NCBI RefSeq assembly: GCF_003688625.1
Contig: NZ_RCWY01000001.1
Coordinates: 1,240,001 to 1,304,000 of the forward strand
DNA: 64,000 nt
Direction of reading: 5' to 3'
Origin: Sphingomonas sp. PP-CE-3A-406
Lineage (GTDB): Bacteria; Pseudomonadota; Alphaproteobacteria; Sphingomonadales; Sphingomonadaceae
The stretch's first letter is position 1, and each line of letters starts with the position of its first letter. The notes beneath the pieces are model-generated. The model was not told where the DNA came from, searched no databases, and worked only from the letters and a program-made list of their open reading frames with translations. This document shows positions 44,683 to 54,756 of the stretch, piece after piece. The position numbers and the translations under genes are program-made.

Positions 44683-45870
44683 GTGGACGTTGCTTATCGC
44701 CGCGTTTACCCTTTCGCGGACGAGACACCGGGGGGAACCGCGATCGCACTCTGGTTCTTCATTGCAATCGGTTTCAGTGCGGCGGGCTACGCGCTCTATC
44801 TCGCGGGGCTGCAGCGTCATCTGGTCGAGCCCAATCGCGCGTCGTGGCTGGTCTGGAGCGCCGCGACCGGGGTCGAGGCGACCACCTACGCCGCGGTCAA
44901 TCCGCATGCTCCGCAAAGCCTCGTCTTCGGCGGGTCGGCGATCGCCTGCGTCGTCGTCACGTTGGTCATGTGGCAGCGATCGCGGTGGCGCGCGCCGACC
45001 CCGAGCGAAACCTTGTGCATGGCGTTCGCGTTCGCCGCGATCCTGCTGTGGGTGGCGTTTCACGAAACCTTCTGGGCGCACATGCTGGTCGTCGCCGCGG
45101 TACCGATCAGCTTCTGGCCGACTTGGCAGAGCATCCGGGAGGATCGCACGCGCGAACGATCGCCCGCCTGGGGCTTGTGGACGTTCGGCGATCTCGCGAC
45201 GCTGTTGCTGGCGACGCGGACGCAAGGCTCGGGGGTCGGTGAATACGGCTATATCGTCGTCGAGCTACTCTGCCACGCGAGCGTGTGGTTGATGGTTGGA
45301 CTGTCGACGATCAATCCGGCGCGATCGTTCGGGCTGCGGCTCGGCCGGTTCTTCGTCCTCGATTCGTACCGCTCGACGACCAACCTGTTCGCGGTCGGCG
45401 AGACGCATCTCGGCAAGACGGTCTATGCTGCAGCGGGGTTCGCCACGGGTGAGACGGTCATCCGCTTTTCGGGGCGTCGGATCGCCGCGGACCGCGTCCC
45501 CGCGGCGATGCACGGGACCGCCGATCGCTTCATGCAGCTAACCGCGAGCAGCTTCATGGGCCCATCGGGGCGGATCGACGACCTGATCAACCACAGTTGT
45601 TCGCCCAACACCGGGCTGCGGTTCGTCGGCGGCAATGTCTTCCTGGTGGCGATCCGCGATATCGCGGTCGGCGAGGAGATCGCGTGGGATTATTCGACCA
45701 CCCTCGCCGATCCCGCTTGGCAGATGCCGTGTGCGTGCGGGAGCGCGTCGTGTCGGGGGATCATCGGCGGGTTCGGCACGCTGCCGATCGCCCGCCAGCG
45801 CTGGTTTCTCAAGCAGGAGATGGTCGCACCGTATCTGCGCCCGGCGATTGAAGGCGCGCGCGCCGCCTGA
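44683..45870 (+). CDS. Membrane protein with C-terminal SET domain
   Basis: A 395-residue protein, GTG start at 44683 with AGAAGGAGG upstream; the ATG at 44614 would start inside the repeat. Residues ~18-215 form about six membrane helices (AIALWFFIAIGFSAAGYALY, ...LCMAFAFAAILLWVAF and others). The C-terminal ~170 residues are a SET-domain lysine methyltransferase fold: DDLINHSCSPNTGLRF (NHSC), VGEEIAWDYS and a post-SET-like CACGSASCRG with zinc-binding cysteines. It would methylate a protein at the membrane with S-adenosylmethionine. The target is unknown. Membrane-anchored bacterial SET proteins are rare. It ends 26 bases from the convergent kinase gene. Confidence 0.7.
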   Translation: MDVAYRRVYPFADETPGGTAIALWFFIAIGFSAAGYALYLAGLQRHLVEPNRASWLVWSAATGVEATTYAAVNPHAPQSLVFGGSAIACVVVTLVMWQRSRWRAPTPSETLCMAFAFAAILLWVAFHETFWAHMLVVAAVPISFWPTWQSIREDRTRERSPAWGLWTFGDLATLLLATRTQGSGVGEYGYIVVELLCHASVWLMVGLSTINPARSFGLRLGRFFVLDSYRSTTNLFAVGETHLGKTVYAAAGFATGETVIRFSGRRIAADRVPAAMHGTADRFMQLTASSFMGPSGRIDDLINHSCSPNTGLRFVGGNVFLVAIRDIAVGEEIAWDYSTTLADPAWQMPCACGSASCRGIIGGFGTLPIARQRWFLKQEMVAPYLRPAIEGARAA

Positions 45871-45896
45871 TCGGGCGTAACCCCGACCGCTGCTGC

Positions 45897-47795
45897 CTAC
45901 GCCGCCTTGGCCATCCGCGCCGCCGCGCGGTGCAGCGACAAGATCGCGACCGCGCCCAATCCGGGCCCGTCGCTTTCCAGCCGCAACGATCCCTCCATCG
46001 CGGTCATCGAGTTGGCGCACCAGTGCAGCCCGAGGCCGCCAGACTTGTGGTGCCGCGTCGAAAATCCGCGTTGGAACAGGTTTGGCGCGAGGTCGGGGGC
46101 GAACCCCTCGCCATCGTCGCGGATCACGATCGTGACACGGTCGTCCTGTTCGACGATCGACGTCATGATCGATCCACTGCCAAGCCCGCGCGCGACGATC
46201 GATTCGGATGCGTTGCCGAACAGGTTGCCGATCACTTGGCTGAGGATCACGCGGCTGGCCATCACGGGAATCGGCCCGGCGGGGAAGCTGAACGCGATCG
46301 AGACATTCTGCGAATAGCGCGCGATCGTCGCGTTGCGCGCGATGATGTCGGCGACGTCGCACCGTTCCAGCGTCGGCCGCTCGTGCGCGGCCTTCTGCTG
46401 CTGGCCGATGATCTCGAGGACATGCGCCATCGCTTCGCGCCCGACCGCGAGTTCGCGGCGCGTTGCCTCGCGGTTGGCCGACTCCGCCTCGATCGCCGCG
46501 GCGACGAACGCGACCAGTTTGCGACGGCGCGCCTCGGGAACATCGGTGCGGACGAGTTCGCCCAGCGCGCGGTCGACAGTGGTGCGCTCGATCGGTGGGG
46601 CCTGCGCAATACCTTGGCTGAGGATCGTGCTGATCGGGTTCAGCGCGTTGCGGACGTTGTGCATCACCGCGACCGCGCTTTCGCTGCGCCCGAGGTCGAA
46701 GGACTGCACCTCGATCTGCTCGCGCAGGTCCTTCAGCTGCCGCAGCATGGCATTGAAGCTGCGGCCGAGCGAGCCGATCTCGTCGCGGCGTCCATGCTCG
46801 CTTAACAGCGCCAGCGAGCCCGATGCGCGCACCCGCTCCATGTGGCTTTCGACGCGGTGGAGCGGACGCAGCACGAGCCGGGTGATCGTCCGTCGCAGGA
46901 CGGCCAGGACGAGCAGCAGCAGGACGGTCGACCCGGCGACCGCGAGCAGCAGCATGCGGCGGCCGAGTAGGGATACGTCGCGTCTCACGCTAAACCGCGT
47001 GCTCGCGACGCCGCGACCGTCGGCACCTTTCATCGGCACCGCGATCGTCAGGATACCGGTGCGGGGAGTCACGGTCTCGGCGATCCCCGCCGCGTTCAGA
47101 TCGATCCGGGCGTCGAGCTGGAGCAGGTCGGAAATCTGCTGCGAGGTGATGACCCGCGCCATCAGCACATAGCCGCGCGGCGCGCCGCTTCCGTCCGAGC
47201 GACGCACGCGGGCGATCCCCACCGCCGCGACGCTGTCACCGATCCGCGCGTAGAACCGCCCCGAACTCCGCCCCTGCAGCGCCCGCACGATATCCGTCCT
47301 GGCGATCGTCGCGATCAGCTCGCGACGCATCGCCGGCCGCTCGACGCCGCTGACCGGATCACGCCAGCGGGCGATGACGATCCGGCCGTCGGGCGCGACA
47401 TAGGCCATGCCATCGACACCGATGTTGCTCATCGCCAGCGGCGAGAAGCTGTCGTTCTCGAACCGGGCGTGTTCGGCTCCCGCGCGCCGAGGTGTCGCGT
47501 CGGGATCCACCATATAGGCGTAGCTGTCGTTCCAGTCGCCATAGTCGCGCACCGCGCTTTCGACCTTGGCCTCATATTCGGACAGTGCCGCGCGGGTCCG
47601 CTCGATATGCCCGGCGATCGCCTTGTCCTCGAGCTGGGTGAAGCTCGGCGTGATGATACCGGCGAGCAGCATCGTGATCGCGATCGCGGCGCACAGCCCG
47701 ACTGCGGTCATGATCAGCACGAGCTTGGCGCCGAGCGATGCCGGACCGCGGACCCGCCTGAACCGCCGCACCAAGCCGACGGGAAGTACCGCCAT
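45897..47795 (-). CDS. CHASE4-type sensor histidine kinase
   Basis: A 632-residue kinase. Membrane helix at about 24-48, periplasmic CHASE4-like domain (about 55-270, with DYGDWNDSYAYM typical of CHASE4), second helix 280-300, HAMP, then the phosphorylated His379 in VMHNVRNALNPIS and an ATPase domain (NLFGNASES, DDGEGF, GLGLHWC). Its ATG overlaps the stop of the upstream REC-GGDEF-EAL gene (ATGA), so the two proteins are coupled in expression and probably in signalling. It likely passes phosphate to that regulator. Confidence 0.85.
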   Translation of the reverse strand: MAVLPVGLVRRFRRVRGPASLGAKLVLIMTAVGLCAAIAITMLLAGIITPSFTQLEDKAIAGHIERTRAALSEYEAKVESAVRDYGDWNDSYAYMVDPDATPRRAGAEHARFENDSFSPLAMSNIGVDGMAYVAPDGRIVIARWRDPVSGVERPAMRRELIATIARTDIVRALQGRSSGRFYARIGDSVAAVGIARVRRSDGSGAPRGYVLMARVITSQQISDLLQLDARIDLNAAGIAETVTPRTGILTIAVPMKGADGRGVASTRFSVRRDVSLLGRRMLLLAVAGSTVLLLLVLAVLRRTITRLVLRPLHRVESHMERVRASGSLALLSEHGRRDEIGSLGRSFNAMLRQLKDLREQIEVQSFDLGRSESAVAVMHNVRNALNPISTILSQGIAQAPPIERTTVDRALGELVRTDVPEARRRKLVAFVAAAIEAESANREATRRELAVGREAMAHVLEIIGQQQKAAHERPTLERCDVADIIARNATIARYSQNVSIAFSFPAGPIPVMASRVILSQVIGNLFGNASESIVARGLGSGSIMTSIVEQDDRVTIVIRDDGEGFAPDLAPNLFQRGFSTRHHKSGGLGLHWCANSMTAMEGSLRLESDGPGLGAVAILSLHRAAARMAKAA

Positions 47796-49714
47796 CAGCC
47801 GCGCGTCCCGTTGCTCGACCTGCGATACACCATCGGACCGTCGCCCGCGGTGTCGTCGCTGCCGCCGACGATCCGCGCATTGGCCATGTCCAGCGCGACC
47901 TCGGCGCTGACCGGACGCGAGAAGAAATAGCCCTGGAGATGGCTGGCACCGGCAAGGCGAAGCGCCTGGACCTGCGCTTCGGTCTCGACGCCCTCGGCGA
48001 TGACGCCGAGCCCGAGCGCACGCCCGAGGTGGATGATCGAATGGACGATCGCCGCGCTTTCGCGCTCGCGGCCCATGCCATCGATGAACGACTTGTCGAT
48101 CTTGAGGCAGTCGAGCGCGAACTTGCGGATGTTGTAGAGGCTCGAATAGCCCGTCCCGAAATCGTCGAGCGCGATCCGGAAGCCCATCTGGCGGAGCTTG
48201 TAGAGCGTGTCGGCGGCGCGCTCGGCATCGTCGAAGATCGCGGTTTCGGTGATCTCGATCTGCAGGCGCGCGGGCTCGATCCCGGCGCGCTGGACGCTCT
48301 GCATGATGTGCCCGACGAAATTCTGGCGGCGGAACTGGCGCGGGCTGAAATTGACCGAGACATATTGCCCGGGCCATTGCTTCAGGACCTGGAGCGCCTC
48401 GCCGAGCACCCAGTCGCCGAGTTCGTGGATGAGGTTCGATTCCTCCGCGATCGGGATGAAGGTGGCCGGGCTCATCGACCCGTATTCCCCGGTGTTCCAG
48501 CGGATGAGCGCTTCGAACCCGATCACCTCGATCGCGCTTCCCGAGACGATCGGCTGGTAGACCAGACTGAGTTCGCCCTTGGCGATCGCCTGGCTGAGGC
48601 CGCCCTCGACCCGGCGGCGAAAGCGGATGCCTTCGTCCATGCTCTCGTCAAACAGCCGGACGATCCCGCGACCGCCGCGCTTGGCGTCGTTGAGCGCGAG
48701 GTCGGCGCGGCGCATGACATCGACCGGGTCGCGGCCCTGCCCGCCTTCGGTGACGACCAGCCCCGCCGATGCGCCGGCCTGGACCGAGTTGCCGAACACC
48801 TGGACGCTGACCGAACAGGCCGCGATGACCCGCTCGCACGCCATCACCGCCGCAGCCTCGCCCGAGGTTTCGAACAGGATACTGAATTCGTCGCCGCCGA
48901 GCCGTGCGACCAGCGCACCCTCGGGCGACGCGCGATTGAGGATCGCGCACATCTCGCGGATCAGTTCATCGCCCGCCAGATGGCCGAGCGTGTCGTTGAT
49001 GAGCTTGAACCGGTCGAGGTCGACCATCACGGTCGCGAACGCGCCCTGCGTCTTGGTGCGCTCGGCGAGCGCGCGAAGGAAGGCGAGACGGTTGGGCGCT
49101 TCGGTCAGCGAGTCATGCGTGGCGATGTGGATCGCGCGGCTTTCGTTCGCCGCCAGCTCGGCACCCTGCTCCTCGAGCTGGATGACCTGCGCCGCGAGCT
49201 GATCGCGGGCCGCCACCAGCTCGCGGTCGTTCTCCCAGCGCTTGGCGAGCGCGGTGGCGGTCTGCGTGATCTCGGCGACTTCGAACGGTTTGGCGATGTA
49301 GAAGATCTTGTCGGCGGGGCCCGCGACCTTGCTGATCTCGACCGGCGAGAAATCGGAAAATCCGGTGACGATGACCAGGTTTATCGCCGGATCGATCGCC
49401 CGGATTCGCATCGCGGTTTCGCGGCCGTCGATCCCCGGCGGCATGCGAACATCGATGAACGCGACCGTGAACGGATCGCCGTCGGCGCTGGCACGCTCGA
49501 CCTCCGCAACCGCATCAAGGCCCTGGTCGCAGTGCGTCAACGCGAACGCAGGGATCGCATCGGCGGTATCCAGCGCATCGTCAGCTAGGGCGTCGCCGAA
49601 CAACTCGGCCGCCATCGCACCCAGCGTGGCGGCGCCGATCGGATGCTGCCCGGCGAAGCTGCGCCGATAGCTGTCGTGCATCGCCGGCTCGTCGTCCACG
49701 ATCAGAATACGCAT
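47795..49714 (-). CDS. Response regulator with GGDEF and EAL domains
   Basis: A 639-residue c-di-GMP protein. Receiver with DD at 7-8, phosphorylated Asp88 (VAFIDVRMPP) and Lys142; GGDEF motif intact at 273-277 (RLGGDEF), and EAL at 401-403 (FEALIRW) with IEITETAIF and DDFGTGYSSL of an active phosphodiesterase. No I-site RxxD precedes GGDEF. It could both make and degrade c-di-GMP. Start ATG 49714 fits the conserved MRILIVDDEP. Likely controlled by the kinase encoded immediately downstream. Confidence 0.9.
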   Translation of the reverse strand: MRILIVDDEPAMHDSYRRSFAGQHPIGAATLGAMAAELFGDALADDALDTADAIPAFALTHCDQGLDAVAEVERASADGDPFTVAFIDVRMPPGIDGRETAMRIRAIDPAINLVIVTGFSDFSPVEISKVAGPADKIFYIAKPFEVAEITQTATALAKRWENDRELVAARDQLAAQVIQLEEQGAELAANESRAIHIATHDSLTEAPNRLAFLRALAERTKTQGAFATVMVDLDRFKLINDTLGHLAGDELIREMCAILNRASPEGALVARLGGDEFSILFETSGEAAAVMACERVIAACSVSVQVFGNSVQAGASAGLVVTEGGQGRDPVDVMRRADLALNDAKRGGRGIVRLFDESMDEGIRFRRRVEGGLSQAIAKGELSLVYQPIVSGSAIEVIGFEALIRWNTGEYGSMSPATFIPIAEESNLIHELGDWVLGEALQVLKQWPGQYVSVNFSPRQFRRQNFVGHIMQSVQRAGIEPARLQIEITETAIFDDAERAADTLYKLRQMGFRIALDDFGTGYSSLYNIRKFALDCLKIDKSFIDGMGRERESAAIVHSIIHLGRALGLGVIAEGVETEAQVQALRLAGASHLQGYFFSRPVSAEVALDMANARIVGGSDDTAGDGPMVYRRSSNGTRG

Positions 49715-49821
49715 CGATGTACCGCTCCATGTCGCACTTAGCAGGCCAAGCGTAACAGGCCGCCACTAAACGGTACTGCGCGATGCCCTTCTCTATTGAC
49801 GCAAGCGGTAACGGAACGCGG

Positions 49822-50736
49822 TTAAGACGGTGTAAACGACGAGGCTAGTTGTTGGCCAAGTGCTTGAGCTCCCAGCACGATCGCGCCGAGCGGGCCGGCA
49901 TTGTTACCGAGCGCGGGTGGCACGATGAAGGTGTCGGTCAGCGCGACCTCGGGCAGCGTGATGTACCCGCCAAGGCTTCGCGTCATCGCCGCCCGGACGC
50001 GCGGGAACAGATGCGTCGCGCCCATCACGCCGCCGCCCATGACGATCCGCCGCGGGATGCCCGTCAGCACCAGCGTATGGCAGAGTTGGCCAAGTGCATC
50101 GGCGACGCCGTCCCAGACGGGATCCTCCGCCGGTGCCTGGTCGGCAGGTTTGCCGATCCGCGCGGCGATGGCGGGCCCCGATACGAGGCCCTCCAGGCAG
50201 GCACCGTGGAACGGGCAATTGCCGACCCAGTCGTCGCCGCGGAACCGGACCGGACGGATGTGACCGAGTTCGGAATGCGTCAGCCCGTCGATCGGGCGGT
50301 GATTCGCGATCATCCCCACACCGACCCCGGTCCCGACCGTGACATAGGCGATATCGGGTAGCCCGGTGGCGGCGCCCCAGCGCGCTTCGGCCAGCGCCGC
50401 CCCGACGACGTCGGTATGGAAGCCGGTCGGCACGCCGTAGCGGCGATGCAACCGGCCGGCGATATCCGTCCCTGCCCAGCCCGGCTTGGGTGTCGAGGTG
50501 ATATGGCCATAATCGCCGGCATGACGATCGATCGACACTGGCCCGAAACTGGCGATGCCGATCGCGACGAACCCGCTCCACCGGTCGAGCACCGCCTCGA
50601 TCGCCGCCAGCGTTTCCTCTGGGCGCGTGGTCGGGATGCGGACGGTCTCCTCGATCTGGTCGGGGCCGCGCGCAAGGATGCAGATGCATTTCGTGCCGCC
50701 GAGTTCGATCCCTGCGACCAAAGGTGCTTCCGTCAT
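49822..50736 (-). CDS. ROK-family sugar kinase
   Basis: A 304-residue ROK-family kinase: AGIELGGTKCICIL phosphate-1 loop, then VTVGTGVGVGMI and GHIRPVRF; the zinc site CPFHGACLEGLVSG has a His-Cys-Cys set. It phosphorylates a hexose (fructose, glucose or a related sugar) with ATP; the near-substrate residues do not settle which. Start ATG 50736 has GGGAG upstream; the ATG at 50754 adds six residues. It diverges from dps. Confidence 0.8.
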   Translation of the reverse strand: MTEAPLVAGIELGGTKCICILARGPDQIEETVRIPTTRPEETLAAIEAVLDRWSGFVAIGIASFGPVSIDRHAGDYGHITSTPKPGWAGTDIAGRLHRRYGVPTGFHTDVVGAALAEARWGAATGLPDIAYVTVGTGVGVGMIANHRPIDGLTHSELGHIRPVRFRGDDWVGNCPFHGACLEGLVSGPAIAARIGKPADQAPAEDPVWDGVADALGQLCHTLVLTGIPRRIVMGGGVMGATHLFPRVRAAMTRSLGGYITLPEVALTDTFIVPPALGNNAGPLGAIVLGAQALGQQLASSFTPS

Positions 50737-50927
50737 CCTGAACTCCCTACGCATATACCGGCGCCCGCTTCCTTTGCCGGCGTCGTCCAGTCAAGAGGCT
50801 CGGCCGACCGCGTCGTCCGGAACGACCGAAAACACCGATCACGCTCAACGATCTTTTCGTCCGCTATCGATCCGCGTGGTCGTGCGTTAGGGTAGTTCTC
50901 TCTTCCGCTTGCAGACAGGAATTCCCG

Positions 50928-51530
50928 ATGGCCAAGAAACCCCTCAAGATGCCGAAGGTCGATACGTCGGTCGAAGCACAGCCACAGTACAAGGTCGAGT
51001 ATCGCGAGATCCAGCCTTACGGAACGCTGAAGCGCCTGCCGATCGCACTCGAGGACAACGCCCGTGCGCAGAGCGTGTCGATCCTCAACCAGGTTCTCGC
51101 CGATACGATGACCTTGCGCGACATGTACAAGAAGCATCACTGGCAGATGTCGGGCGCGACATTCTATCAACTGCACCTTCTGCTCGACAAGCATTACGAA
51201 GAGCAGGCTGCACTGGTCGATCTCGTTGCGGAGCGGATCATGGCGCTGGGCGGTATCTCGATCGCGATGGCGCATGATGTTGCCGAAATGACGACGATCC
51301 CTCGCCCGCCCAAGGGTCGCGAAGACGTCCCGACGCAGCTTGCCCGGCTACTCGAGGCGCACGAGATCATCCTGCGCCAGGCGCACGAGGGTGCCGAGGC
51401 GGCAGACGAGTCCGGCGACGACGGCACCAACGATCTGCTCGTGAGCAACATCGTGCGCACGCACGAGCCGCAGGTCTGGTTCCTGGCGGAGCATCTCGCC
51501 GAGACCGAACTGGTCCGCAGCGACAAGTAA
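50928..51530 (+). CDS. dps: Dps-type DNA-protecting ferritin
   Basis: A 200-residue Dps. Ferroxidase pattern MYKKHHWQMSGATFYQLHLL with His, and DKHYEEQAALVDLVAERI with the Asp and Glu. It oxidises and stores iron and shields DNA under stress. A lysine-rich N-terminal tail (AKKPLKMPK) may bind DNA. Standard family length plus a C-terminal extension. A hairpin follows. Confidence 0.9.
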   Translation: MAKKPLKMPKVDTSVEAQPQYKVEYREIQPYGTLKRLPIALEDNARAQSVSILNQVLADTMTLRDMYKKHHWQMSGATFYQLHLLLDKHYEEQAALVDLVAERIMALGGISIAMAHDVAEMTTIPRPPKGREDVPTQLARLLEAHEIILRQAHEGAEAADESGDDGTNDLLVSNIVRTHEPQVWFLAEHLAETELVRSDK

Positions 51531-51538
51531 ACGAAACG

Positions 51539-51567
51539 GGGTCCGATTGCGTGGCAATCGGACCCCG
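51539..51567. terminator. Strong hairpin between convergent genes
   Basis: GGGGTCCGATTGC pairs exactly with GCAATCGGACCCC around a GTG-type loop, eight bases after the dps stop and 31 bases before the end of the convergent lipoprotein gene. No long T-run. Confidence 0.65.
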
Positions 51568-51597
51568 CCTTCATCGCTTCACCGTTGCGACCGGCGA

Positions 51598-52236
51598 TCA
51601 GCGGGTCGCGTTGTACTTCAGCTGATCGTCGGTGAGCTGGAAGCCGACCAACGCCTCGAAGCTCGCCCGCAGGACCGCCTGCCGGACTTCGGGGGTGCTC
51701 AGCGGATCGACCGCAGCATCCTGGTCACCAGCCTTGCGCTTGCGAGTCAGCTTCTCGCGAACATCGTCAGGCAGTGTCGCTGCGGCGCGCGAAATCGTCG
51801 ACGATGCAGTCGCCGAGGTCGAGGCGAGCGCCTGACCGGCGGCGAAATGCAACGTCACGCGACCGACGCGCTTGGCGACAACGGCGCTGCCGCCGCGGAC
51901 CACGGTGATGAAATAGGGCAGCGTCACGTCGCGCGCACCCTCGGTACGATTGCGGCGGGCGCGGATGTCGAACGTGACGTTGGTGACGACCTGATCGGTC
52001 GCGTCGGCACAGGTCGAGCGGACGTTGGTCATCAGCGCGGCGACGTCGATCGCCGACTGGTCGCGGCTGGTCGTCGGATCGAACAGCGTGACGTCGCCCG
52101 TCGCGGCGGGGATCGCCACGGCCGGGCAGACCGAACGGACCGCGGAGATACCGCCGGTCGCGTCGACTTCGCCCTTGCCGGCGCATCCTCCTAAAAGAAC
52201 AGCAACGGCCGATATGGCGAGGATGGGGGCTTTCAC
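51598..52236 (-). CDS. Exported lipoprotein of unknown role
   Basis: A 212-residue lipoprotein. The GTG at 52236 (GAAGG upstream) gives a signal [17 protein letters not shown] with lipobox LLGGC and a following AGKG; ATG 52278 would add 14 residues before it. The mature protein has two paired cysteines ([15 protein letters not shown]) and beta-strands ending [14 protein letters not shown]. It lies divergently beside ispH. No family recognised; probably outer-membrane anchored. Confidence 0.65.
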   Translation of the reverse strand: MKAPILAISAVAVLLGGCAGKGEVDATGGISAVRSVCPAVAIPAATGDVTLFDPTTSRDQSAIDVAALMTNVRSTCADATDQVVTNVTFDIRARRNRTEGARDVTLPYFITVVRGGSAVVAKRVGRVTLHFAAGQALASTSATASSTISRAAATLPDDVREKLTRKRKAGDQDAAVDPLSTPEVRQAVLRASFEALVGFQLTDDQLKYNATR

Positions 52237-52358
52237 GGCGACGCTTACCTTCTCGAACGAGCGAAAGGGCCACCGCATGTCGCAAGCGGCCCCTGTCGCC
52301 GCGCACCATAGGAACCGGCTATCGTCCAGGCAAGCAATCGCGTAGAGGCAGCCGCATC

Positions 52359-53315
52359 ATGAGCCCAATCGACAAGCCGCCGCTCGACCTGCTGATCGCA
52401 GCACCCCGAGGCTTTTGCGCCGGCGTCGACCGCGCGATCCGGATCGTCGAACTGGCGATCGAGAAACACGGCGCGCCGGTCTACGTCCGCCACGAGATCG
52501 TCCACAACAAGTTCGTCGTCGACACGCTGAAGGCGCAGGGCGCGATCTTCGTCGAGGAACTCGACCAGGTGCCCGACGGCGCGCCGGTCGTATTCTCGGC
52601 GCACGGCGTGCCGAAATCGGTGCCGCTCGACGCACAGAATCGCGGGCTGGAGTATCTCGATGCGACCTGCCCACTGGTGTCGAAGGTCCACCGCCAGGCC
52701 GAACGGCTGGTCGGCGCGGGTCGGCACATCGTGTTCATCGGCCATGCCGGGCATCCCGAGGTGATCGGGACGTTCGGCCAGGTGCCCGAGGGCGCGATGT
52801 CGCTGATCGAGACCGTCGAGGATGCCGAGGCGTTCGCGCCCGCCGATCCGAGCAACCTCGCCTTCCTCACGCAGACCACGCTGTCGGTCGACGATACCGC
52901 CGCCGTCGTCGCGACGTTGCAGCGACGCTTCCCCGCGATGCTGCCGCCGCGGGGCGAGGACATCTGCTACGCGACGTCGAACCGCCAGACCGCGGTCAAG
53001 GCGATCGCGCATAATTGCGAGGCGATGCTGGTGATCGGTGCGCCCAATTCGTCCAACTCGGTCCGTCTCGTCGAGGTCGCCGAGCGCGAGGGAACGCGGG
53101 CCCGGCTGATCCAGCGCGCAAGCGAACTCGACTGGGATTTCCTGGCGGGTGTCCGCACGCTGGGGATCACCGCCGGCGCCTCCGCCCCCGAACTGCTGGT
53201 GCGCGAACTGGTCGAACGACTGTCGGAACGCTTCACCGTGACGGAGCGCGAGGTCGAGACGACCCGCGAGACGATCGCGTTCAAGCTGCCGCGTGGCCTG
53301 GAAGCCGCTGCTTAG
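52359..53315 (+). CDS. ispH: 4-hydroxy-3-methylbut-2-enyl diphosphate reductase
   Basis: A 318-residue IspH, the last enzyme of the MEP isoprenoid pathway, making IPP and DMAPP. Its iron-sulfur cluster ligands are in GFCAGVDRA (Cys20), DATCPLV and HNCEAML, with EIVHNKFVV and SAHGVPK around the active site, plus APNSSNS. The end is followed after 14 bases by thrB and rnhA, so it leads a three-gene run. Confidence 0.9.
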   Translation: MSPIDKPPLDLLIAAPRGFCAGVDRAIRIVELAIEKHGAPVYVRHEIVHNKFVVDTLKAQGAIFVEELDQVPDGAPVVFSAHGVPKSVPLDAQNRGLEYLDATCPLVSKVHRQAERLVGAGRHIVFIGHAGHPEVIGTFGQVPEGAMSLIETVEDAEAFAPADPSNLAFLTQTTLSVDDTAAVVATLQRRFPAMLPPRGEDICYATSNRQTAVKAIAHNCEAMLVIGAPNSSNSVRLVEVAEREGTRARLIQRASELDWDFLAGVRTLGITAGASAPELLVRELVERLSERFTVTEREVETTRETIAFKLPRGLEAAA

Positions 53316-53329
53316 GATGGGCGCCTAGC

Positions 53330-54280
53330 ATGGCGGTCTATACGCAGGTTTCGGCCGAAGCGCTCGCGAGTTTCCTCGCCGGCTTCGATCACGGCGAACT
53401 GGTGTCCTTCAAGGGGATCGCAGAGGGCGTCGAGAACAGCAATTATCTGGTCGACACGACGGCCGGGCGGTTCATCCTGACGCTGTATGAGAAGCGCGTG
53501 TCGGCGGGCGACCTGCCGTTCTTCATGGCGATGCTCGAGCATCTCGCCTCCGACGGCAACCCGGTGCCGCGAGCCTTGGCGAACCGCGACGGCGTGCTGA
53601 TCCACGAATTGTGCGGCCGCCCTGCCTGCCTGATCGAGTTCCTGCACGGCGTATCGGTATCGCATCCGACCGCTGCGCAGGCCTATGCCGCCGGTGGGGC
53701 GTTGGGGGCTATGCACGAGAGCCTGGCCGGGTTCGCGCTCGATCGGCCGAACACGCTGGGGCCGGCGGGATGGCAGGCGTTGCTGGCGCAGTGTGGCGAC
53801 GATCTCGACACGATCGAGCATCGCTTGTTCGATCGCGTGTCGATGGCGCTGGACGGCGTCGTCTCGGTCTGGCCCGATAGGCTACCTCGCGCGGTAATCC
53901 ATGCCGATCTGTTTCCGGACAACGTGCTCATGCGCGGCGATACGGTCGGCGGACTGATCGATTTCTATTTCGCGTGCACCGATATCCGTGCCTATGATCT
54001 GGCGATCATGCACAGCGCGTGGAGCTTCGACGACCGTGGCGAGCGCTATGACGCGGCGGTCGGCGGTGCGCTGGTCCAGGGCTATGCGGACCGGCATCCG
54101 CTGTCGGACGACGAACGGGGCGCATTGCCGATCCTAGCGCAGGGTGCCTGTTTGCGGTTCCTGCTGACGCGGGCGTGGGACTGGCTGAATACGCCGGCGG
54201 GCGCACTGGTGACCCGGAAGGATCCGCTCGCCTATTGGCGACGCTACGAAGCTTACGCAAAGGACGATATGTTCGCATGA
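53330..54280 (+). CDS. thrB: Homoserine kinase (ThrB2, APH-fold)
   Basis: A 316-residue homoserine kinase of the aminoglycoside phosphotransferase fold. Features: [14 protein letters not shown] and the catalytic run [13 protein letters not shown] with LIDFYFAC (metal-binding Asp). It phosphorylates homoserine in threonine synthesis. Neighbours ispH and rnhA are the typical alphaproteobacterial arrangement. Its stop overlaps the rnhA start (ATGA). Confidence 0.9.
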   Translation: MAVYTQVSAEALASFLAGFDHGELVSFKGIAEGVENSNYLVDTTAGRFILTLYEKRVSAGDLPFFMAMLEHLASDGNPVPRALANRDGVLIHELCGRPACLIEFLHGVSVSHPTAAQAYAAGGALGAMHESLAGFALDRPNTLGPAGWQALLAQCGDDLDTIEHRLFDRVSMALDGVVSVWPDRLPRAVIHADLFPDNVLMRGDTVGGLIDFYFACTDIRAYDLAIMHSAWSFDDRGERYDAAVGGALVQGYADRHPLSDDERGALPILAQGACLRFLLTRAWDWLNTPAGALVTRKDPLAYWRRYEAYAKDDMFA

Positions 54281-54732
54281 CTGACGGCGAGATGACGAAG
54301 GTGGAGATCTTCACCGACGGCGCGTGCAAGGGCAATCCCGGTCCCGGCGGCTGGGGTGCGGTGATCCGCATGGGCGCGCACGAGAAGGAATTGTCGGGCG
54401 GCGAAACCCCGACGACGAACAACCGCATGGAGATGACCGCGGCGATCGAGGCCCTCAATGCGTTGACCAGGCCGTGCGCGATCACGCTGTATACCGACAG
54501 CAAGTACGTCATGGATGGCCTCACCAAATGGGTGAAGGGATGGCAGCGCAACGGCTGGAAGACCGCCGACAAGAAGCCGGTGAAGAACGCCGAACTCTGG
54601 CACGCATTGCTGGCCGCGGTCGAGCGCCACAAGATCGAGTGGCAATGGGTCAAGGGCCATGCCGGCCACCCCGAGAACGAACGCGCCGACAAACTGGCGA
54701 GCGATGCCGCGGTGGCAGCGGGACGAACCTGA
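54277..54732 (+). CDS. rnhA: Ribonuclease HI
   Basis: A 151-residue RNase HI cutting RNA in RNA-DNA hybrids. The four catalytic acids are in [33 protein letters not shown] and [12 protein letters not shown]. The ATG at 54277 overlaps the thrB stop; an internal ATG at 54292 also fits the family start. Standard length. Confidence 0.95.
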   Translation: MTDGEMTKVEIFTDGACKGNPGPGGWGAVIRMGAHEKELSGGETPTTNNRMEMTAAIEALNALTRPCAITLYTDSKYVMDGLTKWVKGWQRNGWKTADKKPVKNAELWHALLAAVERHKIEWQWVKGHAGHPENERADKLASDAAVAAGRT

Positions 54733-54756
54733 CCCGCTTCGTCCGGTCCGGCGTGG

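Noticed and set aside
47939..49588. 549-codon plus-strand open frame
   Set aside because: Antisense shadow of the GGDEF-EAL gene, with Asp/Arg-rich repetitive composition.
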